From the NCBI RefSeq assembly GCF_026540855.1, contig NZ_JALNUP010000022.1, forward strand, positions 1 through 64,000: a DNA stretch of 64,000 nt, in the 5' to 3' direction. The notes below the pieces were generated by a model that worked only from the letters and a program-made list of their open reading frames with translations, did no database searches and was not told the DNA's origin. The stretch comes from Sphingomonas sp. GC_Shp_5 (GTDB lineage Bacteria > Pseudomonadota > Alphaproteobacteria > Sphingomonadales > Sphingomonadaceae). A program made the translations under genes and the position numbers. Below, one piece after another: positions 18,401 to 26,674 of this stretch (its first letter is position 1; each line of letters starts with the position of its first letter).

Positions 18401-19690
18401 TCCGGCGGGATCCGTTACAACGGCCCCTCGGCCGTGCTGTTCAGCCTCGCCGCGCTGCCCGAGCAGCAGCTCTCCGGGCCGATCGCGGTGGCGGCGGACT
18501 TTGCCGGCAAGGTCTCGGCCCCGCAGCTCAACGGGCTGATCCGCGCCGACAACCTGACCTATGACAATGAGGCCTATGGCACCCGCCTGTCGCAGATGAA
18601 GATCGGCGCGCGCTTCACCAACGACCGGCTCGAGCTGACCAACCTCAGCGCGCGTGCGGGCGAGGGTACCTTCCAGGCGCAGGGCAGCGTCGGGCTGGCG
18701 GCGGACAGCGGCTTCCCGATCGACATGCGGGCGACGCTGAAGGACGCGCAGCTTGCCAAGAGCGATGCGCTGAGCGCCACCACCTCGGGCACCATCCACT
18801 TCACCAACGGCCGTGACGGCGGGCTGGTGCAGGGCGATCTGGTGATCCCGAACGCGCGCTACGAGATCATTCGCCAGGGCGCCGCCGAAGTGCCCGAGCT
18901 GACCGGCGTGCGCCGCAAGAGCCAGATCGTGACGCCGCGGCCGACCGATCGGCCCAAGCCCGCGCCGGTGAGCACGATCAAGCTCGACCTGCGCGTGCGC
19001 GCGGAGAACCAGCTGTTCGTCTCGGGCATGGGGCTCGAATCCGAATGGGAGATGGACCTCAGGATCGGCGGCACCTCGGCGGCGCCGGTGATCTCGGGCG
19101 GGCTCGACCTTGTGCGCGGCACCTATTCGTTCGCGGGCAAGCGCTTCGAGGTGAACCGCGGCACGATCCGCTTCCGCGGTGGCGCGCTGACCGATCCGGA
19201 CATCAACATCGAGGCGACCACCACCACGGATGGCATCACCGCGGTGCTCGATATCACCGGTACCGGCCAGCGCCCGCAGATCGCCTTCACCTCCACCCCG
19301 ACGCTGCCGCAGGACGAGGTGCTAAGCCGGCTGCTGTTCGGCACCAATCCGGAGAATCTGTCGGCGACCGAGGCGATCCAGCTGGCTTCCGCGCTCAACT
19401 CGCTGCGTGGCTCGGGCGGCGGCGGGCTCAACCCGCTCGGCAAGTTGCGCTCGGCGACCGGGTTCGACCGGCTGCGGATCCTCGGCGCCGACGAGGCGAC
19501 CGGGCGCGGCACCAGCCTCGCGGCCGGCAAGTACCTGACTGACAACATCTATGTGGAGATCGTCACCGACGCCAAGGGCCAGACTGCGACCCAGCTGCAG
19601 ATCGCGCTGACCAAGGCGCTGAGCCTGCTCACTTCGACCGGATCGTTCGGCGGCTCGGACGCGCGCCTCAAATATTCCAAGGATTATTGA
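15434..19690 (+). CDS. tamB: TamB, translocation/assembly module inner-membrane protein
   Basis: A 1418-residue AsmA-like protein. One N-terminal signal-anchor helix (about 28-50, WLLWLVLGLVVLIGIVVFGI) is followed by a very long beta-rich periplasmic body and a C-terminal DUF490/TamB domain (about 1080-1418) with ISGGLDLVRGTYSFAGKRFE and the final GSDARLKYSKDY. TamB spans the periplasm as a grooved beta-taco and pairs with the TamA barrel. The gene starts inside the tamA stop (TGATG), the usual tamAB arrangement. Confidence 0.93.
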   Translation: MAEDSAVTQLADTTAHETVIVTKPPLWQRILKWLLWLVLGLVVLIGIVVFGINTDPGHRFVANQIGGYNTASGLNIKVGRIDGSLYGQMVLSDVRVSDPNGVFLTSPKLAVDWRPFAFAKNHVDVRALSTDLVTLARRPELKATPSDPNAPLLPDLDIDVNKLHIGRFVIGKPVTGETHIVRIDGAVHIADKRAQLVTDAAALKGAGIAGGDTLSLRLDAVPEQNKLDVKLKLNAPVGGVVATMGALKAPLTANVDGRGSWASWQGKALATLGGGQLANLDVTAKSGHIEVRGFTKPGLYLEGPVERLTAPQLAVAIDTTLNDRKADTRIKLTSDALAVDAGGLIDLAASKFGNFAVDAKLLTPGSIMPNLRGRDVTARVVLDGAFATPTVDYKVSAAALGFGTTTVENVYAEGLARVNSDRILVPVNARAKRVTGLNAAIGGLATNVRINGDFAISMPNILSDNLKIRSDKIDATAIVVANMKTGRYTGALKGRVNGYRVESIGIINLDTDAKLVPGPNGGFGITGRVAARTTQLFNSGVRNFLGGNAVVRADIGYSPEGIVTFRNLRMNAPQFRITRGDGRFNPANGAVLVSADAYSTQYGPLTARVTGSATAPVVVLHAARPGVGVGLVNLNARVVGRGGAYAVTASGGTNYGPFTADVLVNPSPQLTVDVRRVVFAGIVANGRVAATKAGPFAGRLQFAGRGITGAVNLGNQGGYQRADVAARAYNATIPGLADFTVGRAIVNANVVMYPKAPSVVADIQVADTRYNSLVIQAMRAKVNYQNGKGSAQALLTGSTGVPLRVAVNAQLSPNNYLVAAQGQANGIAFRTVNPARITGAAKGYALAPTRIDFGQGPTAGSARVAGSFGGGVTAAQARLDRLNLSMLSAFMPNLGLSGAVTGSLDYRQQGSAIPQADARLTIAGFQRTGLAAVSEAVDVQFVGKLLPDGGEARALIKRGPTTIGRLVAGLRPLAPGAGSWTTRLMQAPLSGGIRYNGPSAVLFSLAALPEQQLSGPIAVAADFAGKVSAPQLNGLIRADNLTYDNEAYGTRLSQMKIGARFTNDRLELTNLSARAGEGTFQAQGSVGLAADSGFPIDMRATLKDAQLAKSDALSATTSGTIHFTNGRDGGLVQGDLVIPNARYEIIRQGAAEVPELTGVRRKSQIVTPRPTDRPKPAPVSTIKLDLRVRAENQLFVSGMGLESEWEMDLRIGGTSAAPVISGGLDLVRGTYSFAGKRFEVNRGTIRFRGGALTDPDINIEATTTTDGITAVLDITGTGQRPQIAFTSTPTLPQDEVLSRLLFGTNPENLSATEAIQLASALNSLRGSGGGGLNPLGKLRSATGFDRLRILGADEATGRGTSLAAGKYLTDNIYVEIVTDAKGQTATQLQIALTKALSLLTSTGSFGGSDARLKYSKDY

Positions 19691-20231
19691 GGAACGCGCC
19701 GCCGCCGGGCGAGAGGCCATCGCCGTATCCGGGGAACACTGGAACGGGAGGATCGATGGCCGCGCCTTTTGTGATGATTGGGGAGGGCTAGGGCGCGCGG
19801 ACAAGCGGCAAGGTAGATGCCTGCCGTTTGGTTCCAAGCCCGGCGTCTCGGTACAGGCCTCAAGCGAAGGCGTTGCGCCGTGACGCAGGGCCTGAGGCAA
19901 GCAGCAGCACAAGGGTGGCGAGCGTATCGCGGATGGGTGAGAGCTGCGGCTGGGCATGGCACGCGCATGAGGCGGGGTCGGGTAGCCGTGCGGCATGCCG
20001 ATCGATCATGCTGCAGTTTGGTCTATTTGGGCGGGCGCCTGATGCGCGCCGCCGGGGCTGGCCTGGTTAAGCGGGTGATTCGCCCCTTGATCGATGCGCG
20101 TGCTGGCCGGCTGCTATGGGGTTCGCGAGGAAGGTTGCGGCGGCTGATCGCGGTCAGTTGCCGGCTCGGAAATCACGGACAAACTGGGATATTTCACCCA
20201 CTGCCGCGCCGCCGAGCCGGCGGTAATCAGC
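19691..20231. other. 541-bp gap without a convincing gene
   Basis: Several open frames exist on both strands, but they are Arg-rich and show no family resemblance. One tiny frame at 19756-19791 (MAAPFVMIGEG) follows a GGGAGG and could be a leader, but the evidence is weak. I see no tRNA, repeat or clear terminator for tamB. Confidence 0.5.
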
Positions 20232-20285
20232 TTACCAGGGCTTGATGTCGGTGCCGTAGATAAGTGCGATGATGAATGCCAGCAT
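20232..20285 (-). CDS. 17-residue hydrophobic peptide
   Basis: The frame encodes MLAFIIALIYGTDIKPW and stops. AAGGGAG lies seven bases before the ATG, one of the best ribosome-binding sites in the window. The peptide is a short hydrophobic helix with a polar/aromatic tail, compatible with a membrane microprotein or a leader peptide. The upstream DNA is AT-rich and holds a TTAA-N7-TTAA site. It is divergent from the EAL-kinase-regulator operon. Real expression is inference. Confidence 0.45.
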   Translation of the reverse strand: MLAFIIALIYGTDIKPW

Positions 20286-20327
20286 GCTTATGCTCCCTTA
20301 TTATCCACCCGAAGGTGGTTAACATAC

Positions 20328-20342
20328 TTAACAACAAATTAA
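20328..20342. promoter_or_regulatory. CtrA-type box (TTAA-N7-TTAA)
   Basis: TTAACAACAAATTAA is an exact match to the alphaproteobacterial CtrA recognition pattern. A third TTAA at 20319-20322 lies five bases away. The site is between the 17-residue peptide gene and the EAL phosphodiesterase operon and could serve either. Binding is inferred from pattern only. Confidence 0.5.
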
Positions 20343-20444
20343 GCATCTCTCAACCGCGTCTTGCGCGTCGCTCGACGGTTAACGCCCACTGAATCGGTTG
20401 CGATCTTAAGGGTATTTCAAGGGGTGGCGGGTAGCGTCGCGGCC

Positions 20445-21773
20445 ATGACTGTCGCCCCGCGCCCAAGCCGTGAACGCCTGCAGGTTGCCAAGACAGGGCA
20501 GGCCGTGGCCGCTGTGGATCCTCGTCCGGGAATGTCGGTCGTCGGTACCCTGCAATTTCACCTGCTGATCGAGTTGGCGAACTTCCGCGAGCTGCGTCGG
20601 CTGCTCGGGTGCGCGCGCGCGGAGCTGCTGGTGGGCGAGGTGGTGGAGCGACTACAGACGCTGCTGCCCGAGGCGATCATCTCGATCGTGAGCCGGACGC
20701 TGATTGTCTGCTGTCTGCGTGGCCGCGAGGCTGCTGAACTGGACAGCTGCATCGCTGCGGTAGAGCAGGCTTTTACAGCGCCGCTGGTGATCGATGAGGA
20801 GCTCCATACGGTCGAACTGACCTTTGGCGCTGCCAGCGCACCGCTGCACATCGTCGACGAGGTGCGGATGGCGGAGGAGGCCGAGGCGGCCCTGATCGAG
20901 GCGCGCGCCGCCTACCGCGCGGTGACCCACGCGGTGGAGGCGCACCTTCCTGCCGACATCCGGCAGATTGCGCGCGAGTTGGAGCATGCGATCGACAACG
21001 ACCAGTTGTTGCTGCTCTACCAGCCCAAGATCCACGTCCGGCGACAGGAGATCGGCAGCGCCGAGGCGCTGGTGCGCTGGCGTCACCCAGAGCGCGGGAT
21101 CGTTCTGCCCAACGACTTCATCATGATCGCCGAAGAGTGCCATCTGATCGGCAAGATGACGCTGTGGACGATCCGCCAGGCGATCGCTGATCAGCGTATC
21201 CTCGCGGCCGACGGCCATGATCTACGACTGTTCATCAACATCTCCGGGCAGCTGCTGGCAGATGCCGCGTTTGTCCGGGCGGCTTGCGACCTGGTTGCGG
21301 GGAGCGATGCCAAGCTCGGATTCGAAATCACCGAGACGTCCGTCATTCGCGATCCCGGCAGCGCCATCGCCAACCTTCAGGTGTTCGCCGATTACGGCAT
21401 CACCATCGCGATCGACGATTACGGCGCGGGCTTGTCGTCGCTCGCTTATCTGAAGCAGCTCCCCGCCCGCGAGCTCAAGATCGACAAGATGTTCGTCACC
21501 CAGCTGACCAGCTCCAACCGCGATCCGCTGATCGTGCGATCGACCATTGATCTGGCGCATGCGCTGGAAATGGAAGTGGTCGCCGAGGGGGTGGAAACGC
21601 ACGCTGCGTTGGCGCTGCTGACGGTGATGGGCTGTGACATGGTGCAGGGCTTTCTGATCAGTCGGCCCGTCGCGTTGGACGCGCTGATCGTCTATCTGGC
21701 GGAGGGCAAGCATAGACCTGCAGCCAACGATCCTCGATTGAGTTTCGCCACCTTCGCCGCTGCCGCCAAATAA
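20445..21773 (+). CDS. Cyclic-di-GMP phosphodiesterase (EAL domain) with degenerate GGDEF-like half
   Basis: About 442 residues. The C-terminal EAL domain is complete: EALVRWRHPERG, INISGQ, FEITETS, IDDYGAGLSSLAYL, KIDKMF, AEGVET and QGF retain the metal and catalytic residues, so c-di-GMP hydrolysis is expected. The N-terminal 170 residues resemble a worn GGDEF fold (VVERLQTLLPEAIISIVSRTLIVCCLRG) with no GGDEF motif, so no cyclase activity is expected. No transmembrane segment, hence cytoplasmic. The frame opens at a TTG (20361) and also has GTG 20424; I prefer ATG 20445. It overlaps the kinase gene by one base. Confidence 0.87.
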   Translation: MTVAPRPSRERLQVAKTGQAVAAVDPRPGMSVVGTLQFHLLIELANFRELRRLLGCARAELLVGEVVERLQTLLPEAIISIVSRTLIVCCLRGREAAELDSCIAAVEQAFTAPLVIDEELHTVELTFGAASAPLHIVDEVRMAEEAEAALIEARAAYRAVTHAVEAHLPADIRQIARELEHAIDNDQLLLLYQPKIHVRRQEIGSAEALVRWRHPERGIVLPNDFIMIAEECHLIGKMTLWTIRQAIADQRILAADGHDLRLFINISGQLLADAAFVRAACDLVAGSDAKLGFEITETSVIRDPGSAIANLQVFADYGITIAIDDYGAGLSSLAYLKQLPARELKIDKMFVTQLTSSNRDPLIVRSTIDLAHALEMEVVAEGVETHAALALLTVMGCDMVQGFLISRPVALDALIVYLAEGKHRPAANDPRLSFATFAAAAK

Positions 21774-24250
21774 TGATCTCAGTCCGCCGATCATGGTGGG
21801 GGCTCTGCGCCTCGGGGTTGTTGGTGTTGAGCTTGCCCGGCGCCACCCGCGCTGGGGCCGAAACAGCAACCGATGCCGTCAAGACGGATCAAGCCTTTAA
21901 CGCACTGGTCGAGGAGGCAAAGGCGGCGATGTTGGCGGATCCGCGCACCGCCGTCGCCAAGGCGGTCGTCGTTGAGCAATTCGCCGATAACGTGAAGGAT
22001 GTGCAGCGGCGCACCATGATGCGCGCGACCGCGCAATGGCTACGCGGCGAAGCCCATCTACGGCTGAACGACATGGCAGTGGCGCGGCCGTTGATCGCAA
22101 GCGCGTTGAAGACTGCAGCCCGCGTCGCCCCAGGCTCAGTGCTTCATGGCGACGCGCTATTGTCGGCCGCTTGGATCGCGACAACGGACGGGAATGTCGG
22201 CGAGGCGCTGGTCGACAACCAGAATGCCCATGCCATTTTCCTCAAGCTTGGCGAGGTCCGCAGCCAGTCCAAGGCATTGCAGTCGATCGGATCGCTATAT
22301 GGCGGCGGCAACGACTACGTCACCGCGCTACGCTATTATGATCAAGCGCTTGCGCTTTATGTCGCCGATCCTCGGTTGAGTATCTCCCTGTACAACAATC
22401 GTGGCAATATCCTGAAGGAGCTCCATCGCTACAAGGATGCAGAAGACCAGTTTGGCAAATCGTACGATCTCGCCAGACAGATGAAGAGCCCGCTGCTGCA
22501 GATCCTCGTGTTGAGCAACATCGCCGAAACCCGCTTGGCTGCCAATGACGTGTCGGGCGGCGAGCGCGCCATCGCGGAGTGCATGCAGCTCTCCACGCGC
22601 GGTGAAGCCGCGGGATTTCGGCGGAAGTTGTACGCTTTGGCAGCGCAAGCCGCATTTCAGCGTCACGATCTGTCGACTGCCGTGCAACTGATCAACCGAC
22701 GTTTCGCCGACCACGATACCTCCAGGCCGACGCTGCTTGATCGCGAGGCTCACCGCACCGCCTACCGGATCTATCAAGCGACCGGTCACGACGATCTCGC
22801 GCTTCAACACCTCGAGATTCTCAAGAAGCTCGACGACGAAGCCACCAAGCTCGCCCGGTCGACCAACGCGGCGCTGATGGCGGCGCGGTTCGATTTCGCC
22901 AATCAGGAACTCAAGATCGCCAATCTGCAGCGCGACGAGGCGCGGCGGAGCGTTGCCTATGAACAGGCGCGCGCGCGGACGCAGCAGCAGATCTTCCTCG
23001 GCATCGTGCTCGGCACCGCGATCGTGATCGCGATGCTCGGCTTCGGCATCGTCACCCTGCGGCGCAGCCGCAACCAGGTGAGGGCGGTCAATGAGGATCT
23101 CGAGGTCACCAACAACGCGCTCGGCAAGGCGCTGGCGGCCAAGACCGAGTTCCTCGCTACCACCAGCCACGAAATCCGCACGCCGCTCAACGGCATCCTC
23201 GGCATGACCCAGGTGATGCTCGCCGATGCAACGCTGGAGCATGACCTGCGCGACCGGCTGAAGGTGGTGCATGGCGCCGGGCTGACGATGTGCGCGCTGG
23301 TCGACGACATCCTCGATGTTGCCAAGATGGAGACGGGCAACCTCGCGATCGAGCAGGCGCCGTTCGATCTTCACGCGACTATCGCGGATTCGACGCGGCT
23401 GTGGGAGGATCAGGCCCGCGCCAAGGGCGTGAGCTTCGCGCGCAACCTCGCCGATTGCCCGACGATGATCGTCGGCGATGCCGCGCGCACCCGGCAGATC
23501 GTGTTCAACCTGCTCTCCAACGCGCTGAAGTTCACCGCCGAGGGGGCGGTGACGCTGACCATCGGCGCGGTCGGTGCGGATCGCTACCGGATCAGCGTCA
23601 GCGATACAGGCATCGGCATTCCCGCCGACAAGGTCGACGAAATCTTCGAATCATTCCGCCAGGCGGACACCAGTACCACCCGCCAATACGGCGGCACCGG
23701 GCTCGGCCTCTCCATCTGTCGCAAATTGGCGCAGGCGATGGGGGGCGATATCGGCGTCTCGAGCGTCCCCGGACAGGGCTCCACCTTTTCCGTCGAGCTG
23801 CCGCTGGTGCCGGCACCCGTTCCGGCGGCGCCGTGCGAGCCGGGCACGCCAGGAGATACCTGCCTGTTGATCGTCGATCGCAATCCGATCACCCGCAGCA
23901 TGCTCAAGACCTTGACCGCGCCACACGCCACCGGGGTAGAGCTGGCCGGCTCGCTGGTGGACGCGAACGCTCGGCTGGCCGCAGGCGGTATTGCGCAGGT
24001 ACTTGTCGACGCTGGTGTGATGGACGAGCAGAACTCGGCGGATCTGCTGCGATCCTTGGTGGCGTTGGGCGCGCCCATCACGATGCTGTGGCCTCAGGCA
24101 ACGCTGGCGGAACAGCGCGGATCGCTCGTTGCTGCCGGCGTCAGCCAAATCGTCGCCAAGCCCGTCAGCGGTTCGCAATTGGTCTCCATACTTTTTCCGG
24201 CCGACTCGGCTCCTATTCAGCAGCCGGGTCTTGTGCCGCAGGCAGCATGA
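21773..24250 (+). CDS. Hybrid sensor histidine kinase with TPR-like periplasmic sensor
   Basis: An 825-residue protein. A signal-like segment (1-28) precedes a helical TPR-like region (about 40-400), one transmembrane helix (407-428), then HisKA with phosphoacceptor His466 (TTSHEIRTPLNG), and an HATPase with NLLSNALKFT, SDTGIGIP and GGTGLGLSI. The last 150 residues are a receiver-like domain (CLLIVDRNPITRSM; LVDAGVMDEQ; AKPV) with reduced acidic residues, possibly inactive. It shares an operon with the EAL gene and a single-domain response regulator, suggesting phosphorelay control of c-di-GMP turnover. The signal sensed is unknown. Confidence 0.88.
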   Translation: MISVRRSWWGLCASGLLVLSLPGATRAGAETATDAVKTDQAFNALVEEAKAAMLADPRTAVAKAVVVEQFADNVKDVQRRTMMRATAQWLRGEAHLRLNDMAVARPLIASALKTAARVAPGSVLHGDALLSAAWIATTDGNVGEALVDNQNAHAIFLKLGEVRSQSKALQSIGSLYGGGNDYVTALRYYDQALALYVADPRLSISLYNNRGNILKELHRYKDAEDQFGKSYDLARQMKSPLLQILVLSNIAETRLAANDVSGGERAIAECMQLSTRGEAAGFRRKLYALAAQAAFQRHDLSTAVQLINRRFADHDTSRPTLLDREAHRTAYRIYQATGHDDLALQHLEILKKLDDEATKLARSTNAALMAARFDFANQELKIANLQRDEARRSVAYEQARARTQQQIFLGIVLGTAIVIAMLGFGIVTLRRSRNQVRAVNEDLEVTNNALGKALAAKTEFLATTSHEIRTPLNGILGMTQVMLADATLEHDLRDRLKVVHGAGLTMCALVDDILDVAKMETGNLAIEQAPFDLHATIADSTRLWEDQARAKGVSFARNLADCPTMIVGDAARTRQIVFNLLSNALKFTAEGAVTLTIGAVGADRYRISVSDTGIGIPADKVDEIFESFRQADTSTTRQYGGTGLGLSICRKLAQAMGGDIGVSSVPGQGSTFSVELPLVPAPVPAAPCEPGTPGDTCLLIVDRNPITRSMLKTLTAPHATGVELAGSLVDANARLAAGGIAQVLVDAGVMDEQNSADLLRSLVALGAPITMLWPQATLAEQRGSLVAAGVSQIVAKPVSGSQLVSILFPADSAPIQQPGLVPQAA

Positions 24251-24308
24251 CGCGTAGACGCGGGTCAATGTCCTGCCCCCTCTCTTCCCGCGGAAGCCGA
24301 TTACGCGC

Positions 24309-24695
24309 ATGAACGTGCTCTTCATTGAGGACGACCGGATGAACCGGCGCGTTGTCAAGGACATGCTCGATGTTGCGGGCGCCACGATGGCTGAAGCCGA
24401 AAGCGCGGAAGAAGGGTTGCAGACTCTCGACGAACAGCATTTCGATATGCTGCTGGTCGACCTGCGGATGCCCGGCATGGATGGCATCACCGCGATCAAG
24501 CACATACGCGCGCGCGGCGATGCCAAGGGCAGCGTGCCGATCATCGTGATCACCGCCGACACCGCGCTGGACCTGCGCGAGCGCTGCCTTCAGGCCGGCG
24601 CCGACGAGGTCCTGTTCAAGCCGGTGGCGATGGATGCGCTGTTCGAAGCGATGGGCCGGATCCTCGCGCGCGATGCCGATGGGATGATCAACTAG
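24309..24695 (+). CDS. Single-domain response regulator
   Basis: A 128-residue CheY/DivK-like receiver without an output domain. Acidic pocket Asp8-Asp9, phosphoacceptor Asp51 (LLVDLRMPGMDG), Thr82 (VITAD) and Lys104 (LFKPV) are all present. It lies 58 bp after the hybrid kinase and is its likely phosphate acceptor. With no effector domain it would act by protein contact, for example on the EAL protein. Confidence 0.9.
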   Translation: MNVLFIEDDRMNRRVVKDMLDVAGATMAEAESAEEGLQTLDEQHFDMLLVDLRMPGMDGITAIKHIRARGDAKGSVPIIVITADTALDLRERCLQAGADEVLFKPVAMDALFEAMGRILARDADGMIN

Positions 24696-24735
24696 CACCG
24701 TGATCGGCACCCGTTGAGGGGCGCCGTGCTGGCAA

Positions 24736-25581
24736 TCAGTCCGGGCGTGGCGCTTGGGCTAATGCGGCGGCGAGCGACGTGCTGCCGCTGCCGCGGCGCG
24801 CGGGCTTGGGCTGGCTGTCGTCGGGCGACCAACCGGTGAGGAACACGATCTCGAAGGTCTCATGGGTGCGGCCGTCGGCATCGGCGGCGTCGGCGAAGGC
24901 CGCGGCGGCGCGGGCGAGCGCGGCGCGCGTCAGGGCTGATCGGGTGGTGAGCAAATTGGTCGCCGCCATGCCGCGCAGATCGTCCAGCAGGCCGCCGATG
25001 CTGCGATAGCTGACGTTGACCGTCTCGACATCGGCAACCGGCAGCGCGAACCCGGCGCGCATCAGCAGGTCACCCGCCGCGCGAACATCGATCTGCGGGT
25101 GGAGTCGCGCCGCCGGGCGTTCCTGCTCGGCGTTGCGCAGCGCGGTGCGAAGCGCGCCGAGGCTGCCGGCACCGACGAAGGCACCGAGGAACAGCCCGTC
25201 GGGCCGCAGGCTGCGGCGGATCAGCGACAAGGCGCCCGGCAGATCGTTGACCTGATCGAGCACGCCGGCGCTGATCACCAGATCGAACGCGCCATCGGCG
25301 AACGGCAGATGATCTTCCTCGACCTGGACACCGCCGCTGCGCGCGGCAAAGGCGAAGCCGGGATCGGCCCGGGCGATGCGTGCGCCCGGCAGCATCAGCT
25401 CGGCCTCGAAGCTGCCGAGATCGAGCACGTTGGCGAAGGAGCGCTTCACCGCCTCAAGCCGTTCAACGATGCCATCGAGCATCACCGCGCGCAGAAAGGC
25501 GTGGCGGGGATAGTCGCCGGCCGCGGCGCGGTCGCGCCGGCGGCGCCGCGCGGCGCGATCGAAGATGTCGGGGGCGTTCAC
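24736..25581 (-). CDS. SAM-dependent methyltransferase, NDUFAF5/BioC-like
   Basis: 281 residues with a GTG start. Residues about 50-140 form a class I methyltransferase domain, though motif I is altered: VLDLGSFEAELML instead of the usual Gly-rich loop. DHLPFADGAFDLVISAGVLDQVNDLPGALSLIRRSLRPDGLFLGAFVG is the post-motif region, and SYRSIGGLLDDLRGMAATNLL is the conserved C-terminal signature of the NDUFAF5 group, whose mitochondrial member hydroxylates an Arg of complex I. A complex I assembly role is therefore possible. It is divergent from comF. Confidence 0.75.
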   Translation of the reverse strand: MNAPDIFDRAARRRRRDRAAAGDYPRHAFLRAVMLDGIVERLEAVKRSFANVLDLGSFEAELMLPGARIARADPGFAFAARSGGVQVEEDHLPFADGAFDLVISAGVLDQVNDLPGALSLIRRSLRPDGLFLGAFVGAGSLGALRTALRNAEQERPAARLHPQIDVRAAGDLLMRAGFALPVADVETVNVSYRSIGGLLDDLRGMAATNLLTTRSALTRAALARAAAAFADAADADGRTHETFEIVFLTGWSPDDSQPKPARRGSGSTSLAAALAQAPRPD

Positions 25582-25623
25582 GGCCCGGCTTGTGCCCGCT
25601 CCCGCCGCGCGCGACAAGAAGGC

Positions 25624-26367
25624 ATGAGCGGCGCGGGCAGGGGAGGGCTGGCAGGCGTGCTGGGCGGCGCGGTCGCGCTGGCGCTGCCGCCGCGCTGTGG
25701 CGGCTGCGGCGTGCCGGTGGCGGAGGATCATCGTTTCTGCGCGTCCTGCTGGAGCAGCCTGCGCTTTATCGCGCCGCCATGGTGCGCCGGCTGCAACCGG
25801 CCATTCGCGTTCGATCGCGGTGAGGGGGTGCTGTGCGGCCATTGCCTGGCGATGCCGCCGCGCCACGGCGGCGTGCGCGCCGCCGTCGCCTATGGCGATG
25901 TCGCCCGGCAACTCGCGCTGAAGCTCAAATATGGCGGGCGCACCGGTGTCGCCGAAACCATGGCGCGGCAGATGGCGCGACTGGTGCCCGCCGAGCTCGA
26001 CCTGTTGGTGCCGGTGCCGCTGCACCGCTGGCGGCTGTGGGCGCGCGGCTACAATCAGGCGGGGCTGATCGCGACCGCGCTTGGGCGGCGATGCGGATGC
26101 GCGGTGGATCTCACCGTGCTCGCGCGGGCGAGGCGGACCCCGGTGCTGCAGGGGCTCGACCGGCGCGCGCGTGCCTCCGCGGTGACGGGGGCGTTCCGGA
26201 TCGCCGATCGCGGCAGGATCAAAGGACGGACGATCGGTCTCGTCGACGACGTCTATACCAGCGGCGCGACGGCGGCGGCATGCACCGCCACCTTGCTCGC
26301 GGCAGGGGCCGCCGCAGTGACGGTCCTCTGCTGGGCGCGCGTGCTTGACGAGGCGACGATCGACTGA
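25624..26367 (+). CDS. ComF family phosphoribosyltransferase-like protein
   Basis: A 247-residue protein with an N-terminal double zinc-ribbon-like region (CGGCGVP...CASCW...CAGCNRPF...CGHC, residues 24-80) and a C-terminal type I phosphoribosyltransferase domain. The PRPP loop is IGLVDDVYTSGATAAAC, and RGYNQAGLIATAL is the ComF hallmark. ComF proteins take part in DNA uptake/transformation in some bacteria; the enzymatic substrate is not established. It heads a rightward operon with grxC, the nitrilase and the DUF1178 gene. Confidence 0.9.
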   Translation: MSGAGRGGLAGVLGGAVALALPPRCGGCGVPVAEDHRFCASCWSSLRFIAPPWCAGCNRPFAFDRGEGVLCGHCLAMPPRHGGVRAAVAYGDVARQLALKLKYGGRTGVAETMARQMARLVPAELDLLVPVPLHRWRLWARGYNQAGLIATALGRRCGCAVDLTVLARARRTPVLQGLDRRARASAVTGAFRIADRGRIKGRTIGLVDDVYTSGATAAACTATLLAAGAAAVTVLCWARVLDEATID

Positions 26368-26416
26368 GCGGTGGACGCGGATTGACAAGCGCGCGCCCAA
26401 TCCACACCTCTAGGCC

Positions 26417-26674
26417 ATGGCCAAAGTCGAAATCTACACCAAGGCATTTTGTCCTTATTGCACCCGCGCGATGCGGTTGCTCGCCGCCAAGGGCGTGACC
26501 CCGGAGGAGACCGACATCTCGATGGGCGGCCCGCAGCGCGCGGCGATGATCCAGCGCGCCAACGGCCGCACCACCGTGCCGCAGGTGTTCATCGATGGCC
26601 GGCACATCGGCGGGTCGGACGATCTCGCCGCACTCGATGCCCGTGGAGGGTTGGACCCGCTGCTGGCGGCATGA
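26417..26674 (+). CDS. grxC: Glutaredoxin 3
   Basis: An 85-residue dithiol glutaredoxin with active site CPYC (Cys12-Cys15) after IYTKAF, the TVPQVFIDG cis-Pro region and GGSDDL glutathione-binding turn. It reduces protein disulfides and glutathione mixed disulfides in the cytoplasm. The stop overlaps the next start (ATGA). Confidence 0.95.
   Translation: MAKVEIYTKAFCPYCTRAMRLLAAKGVTPEETDISMGGPQRAAMIQRANGRTTVPQVFIDGRHIGGSDDLAALDARGGLDPLLAA

Noticed and set aside
19756..19791. 11-codon frame MAAPFVMIGEG after GGGAGG
   Set aside because: Too short to judge, with no downstream gene on that strand for over 600 bp. Noted only within the gap entry.
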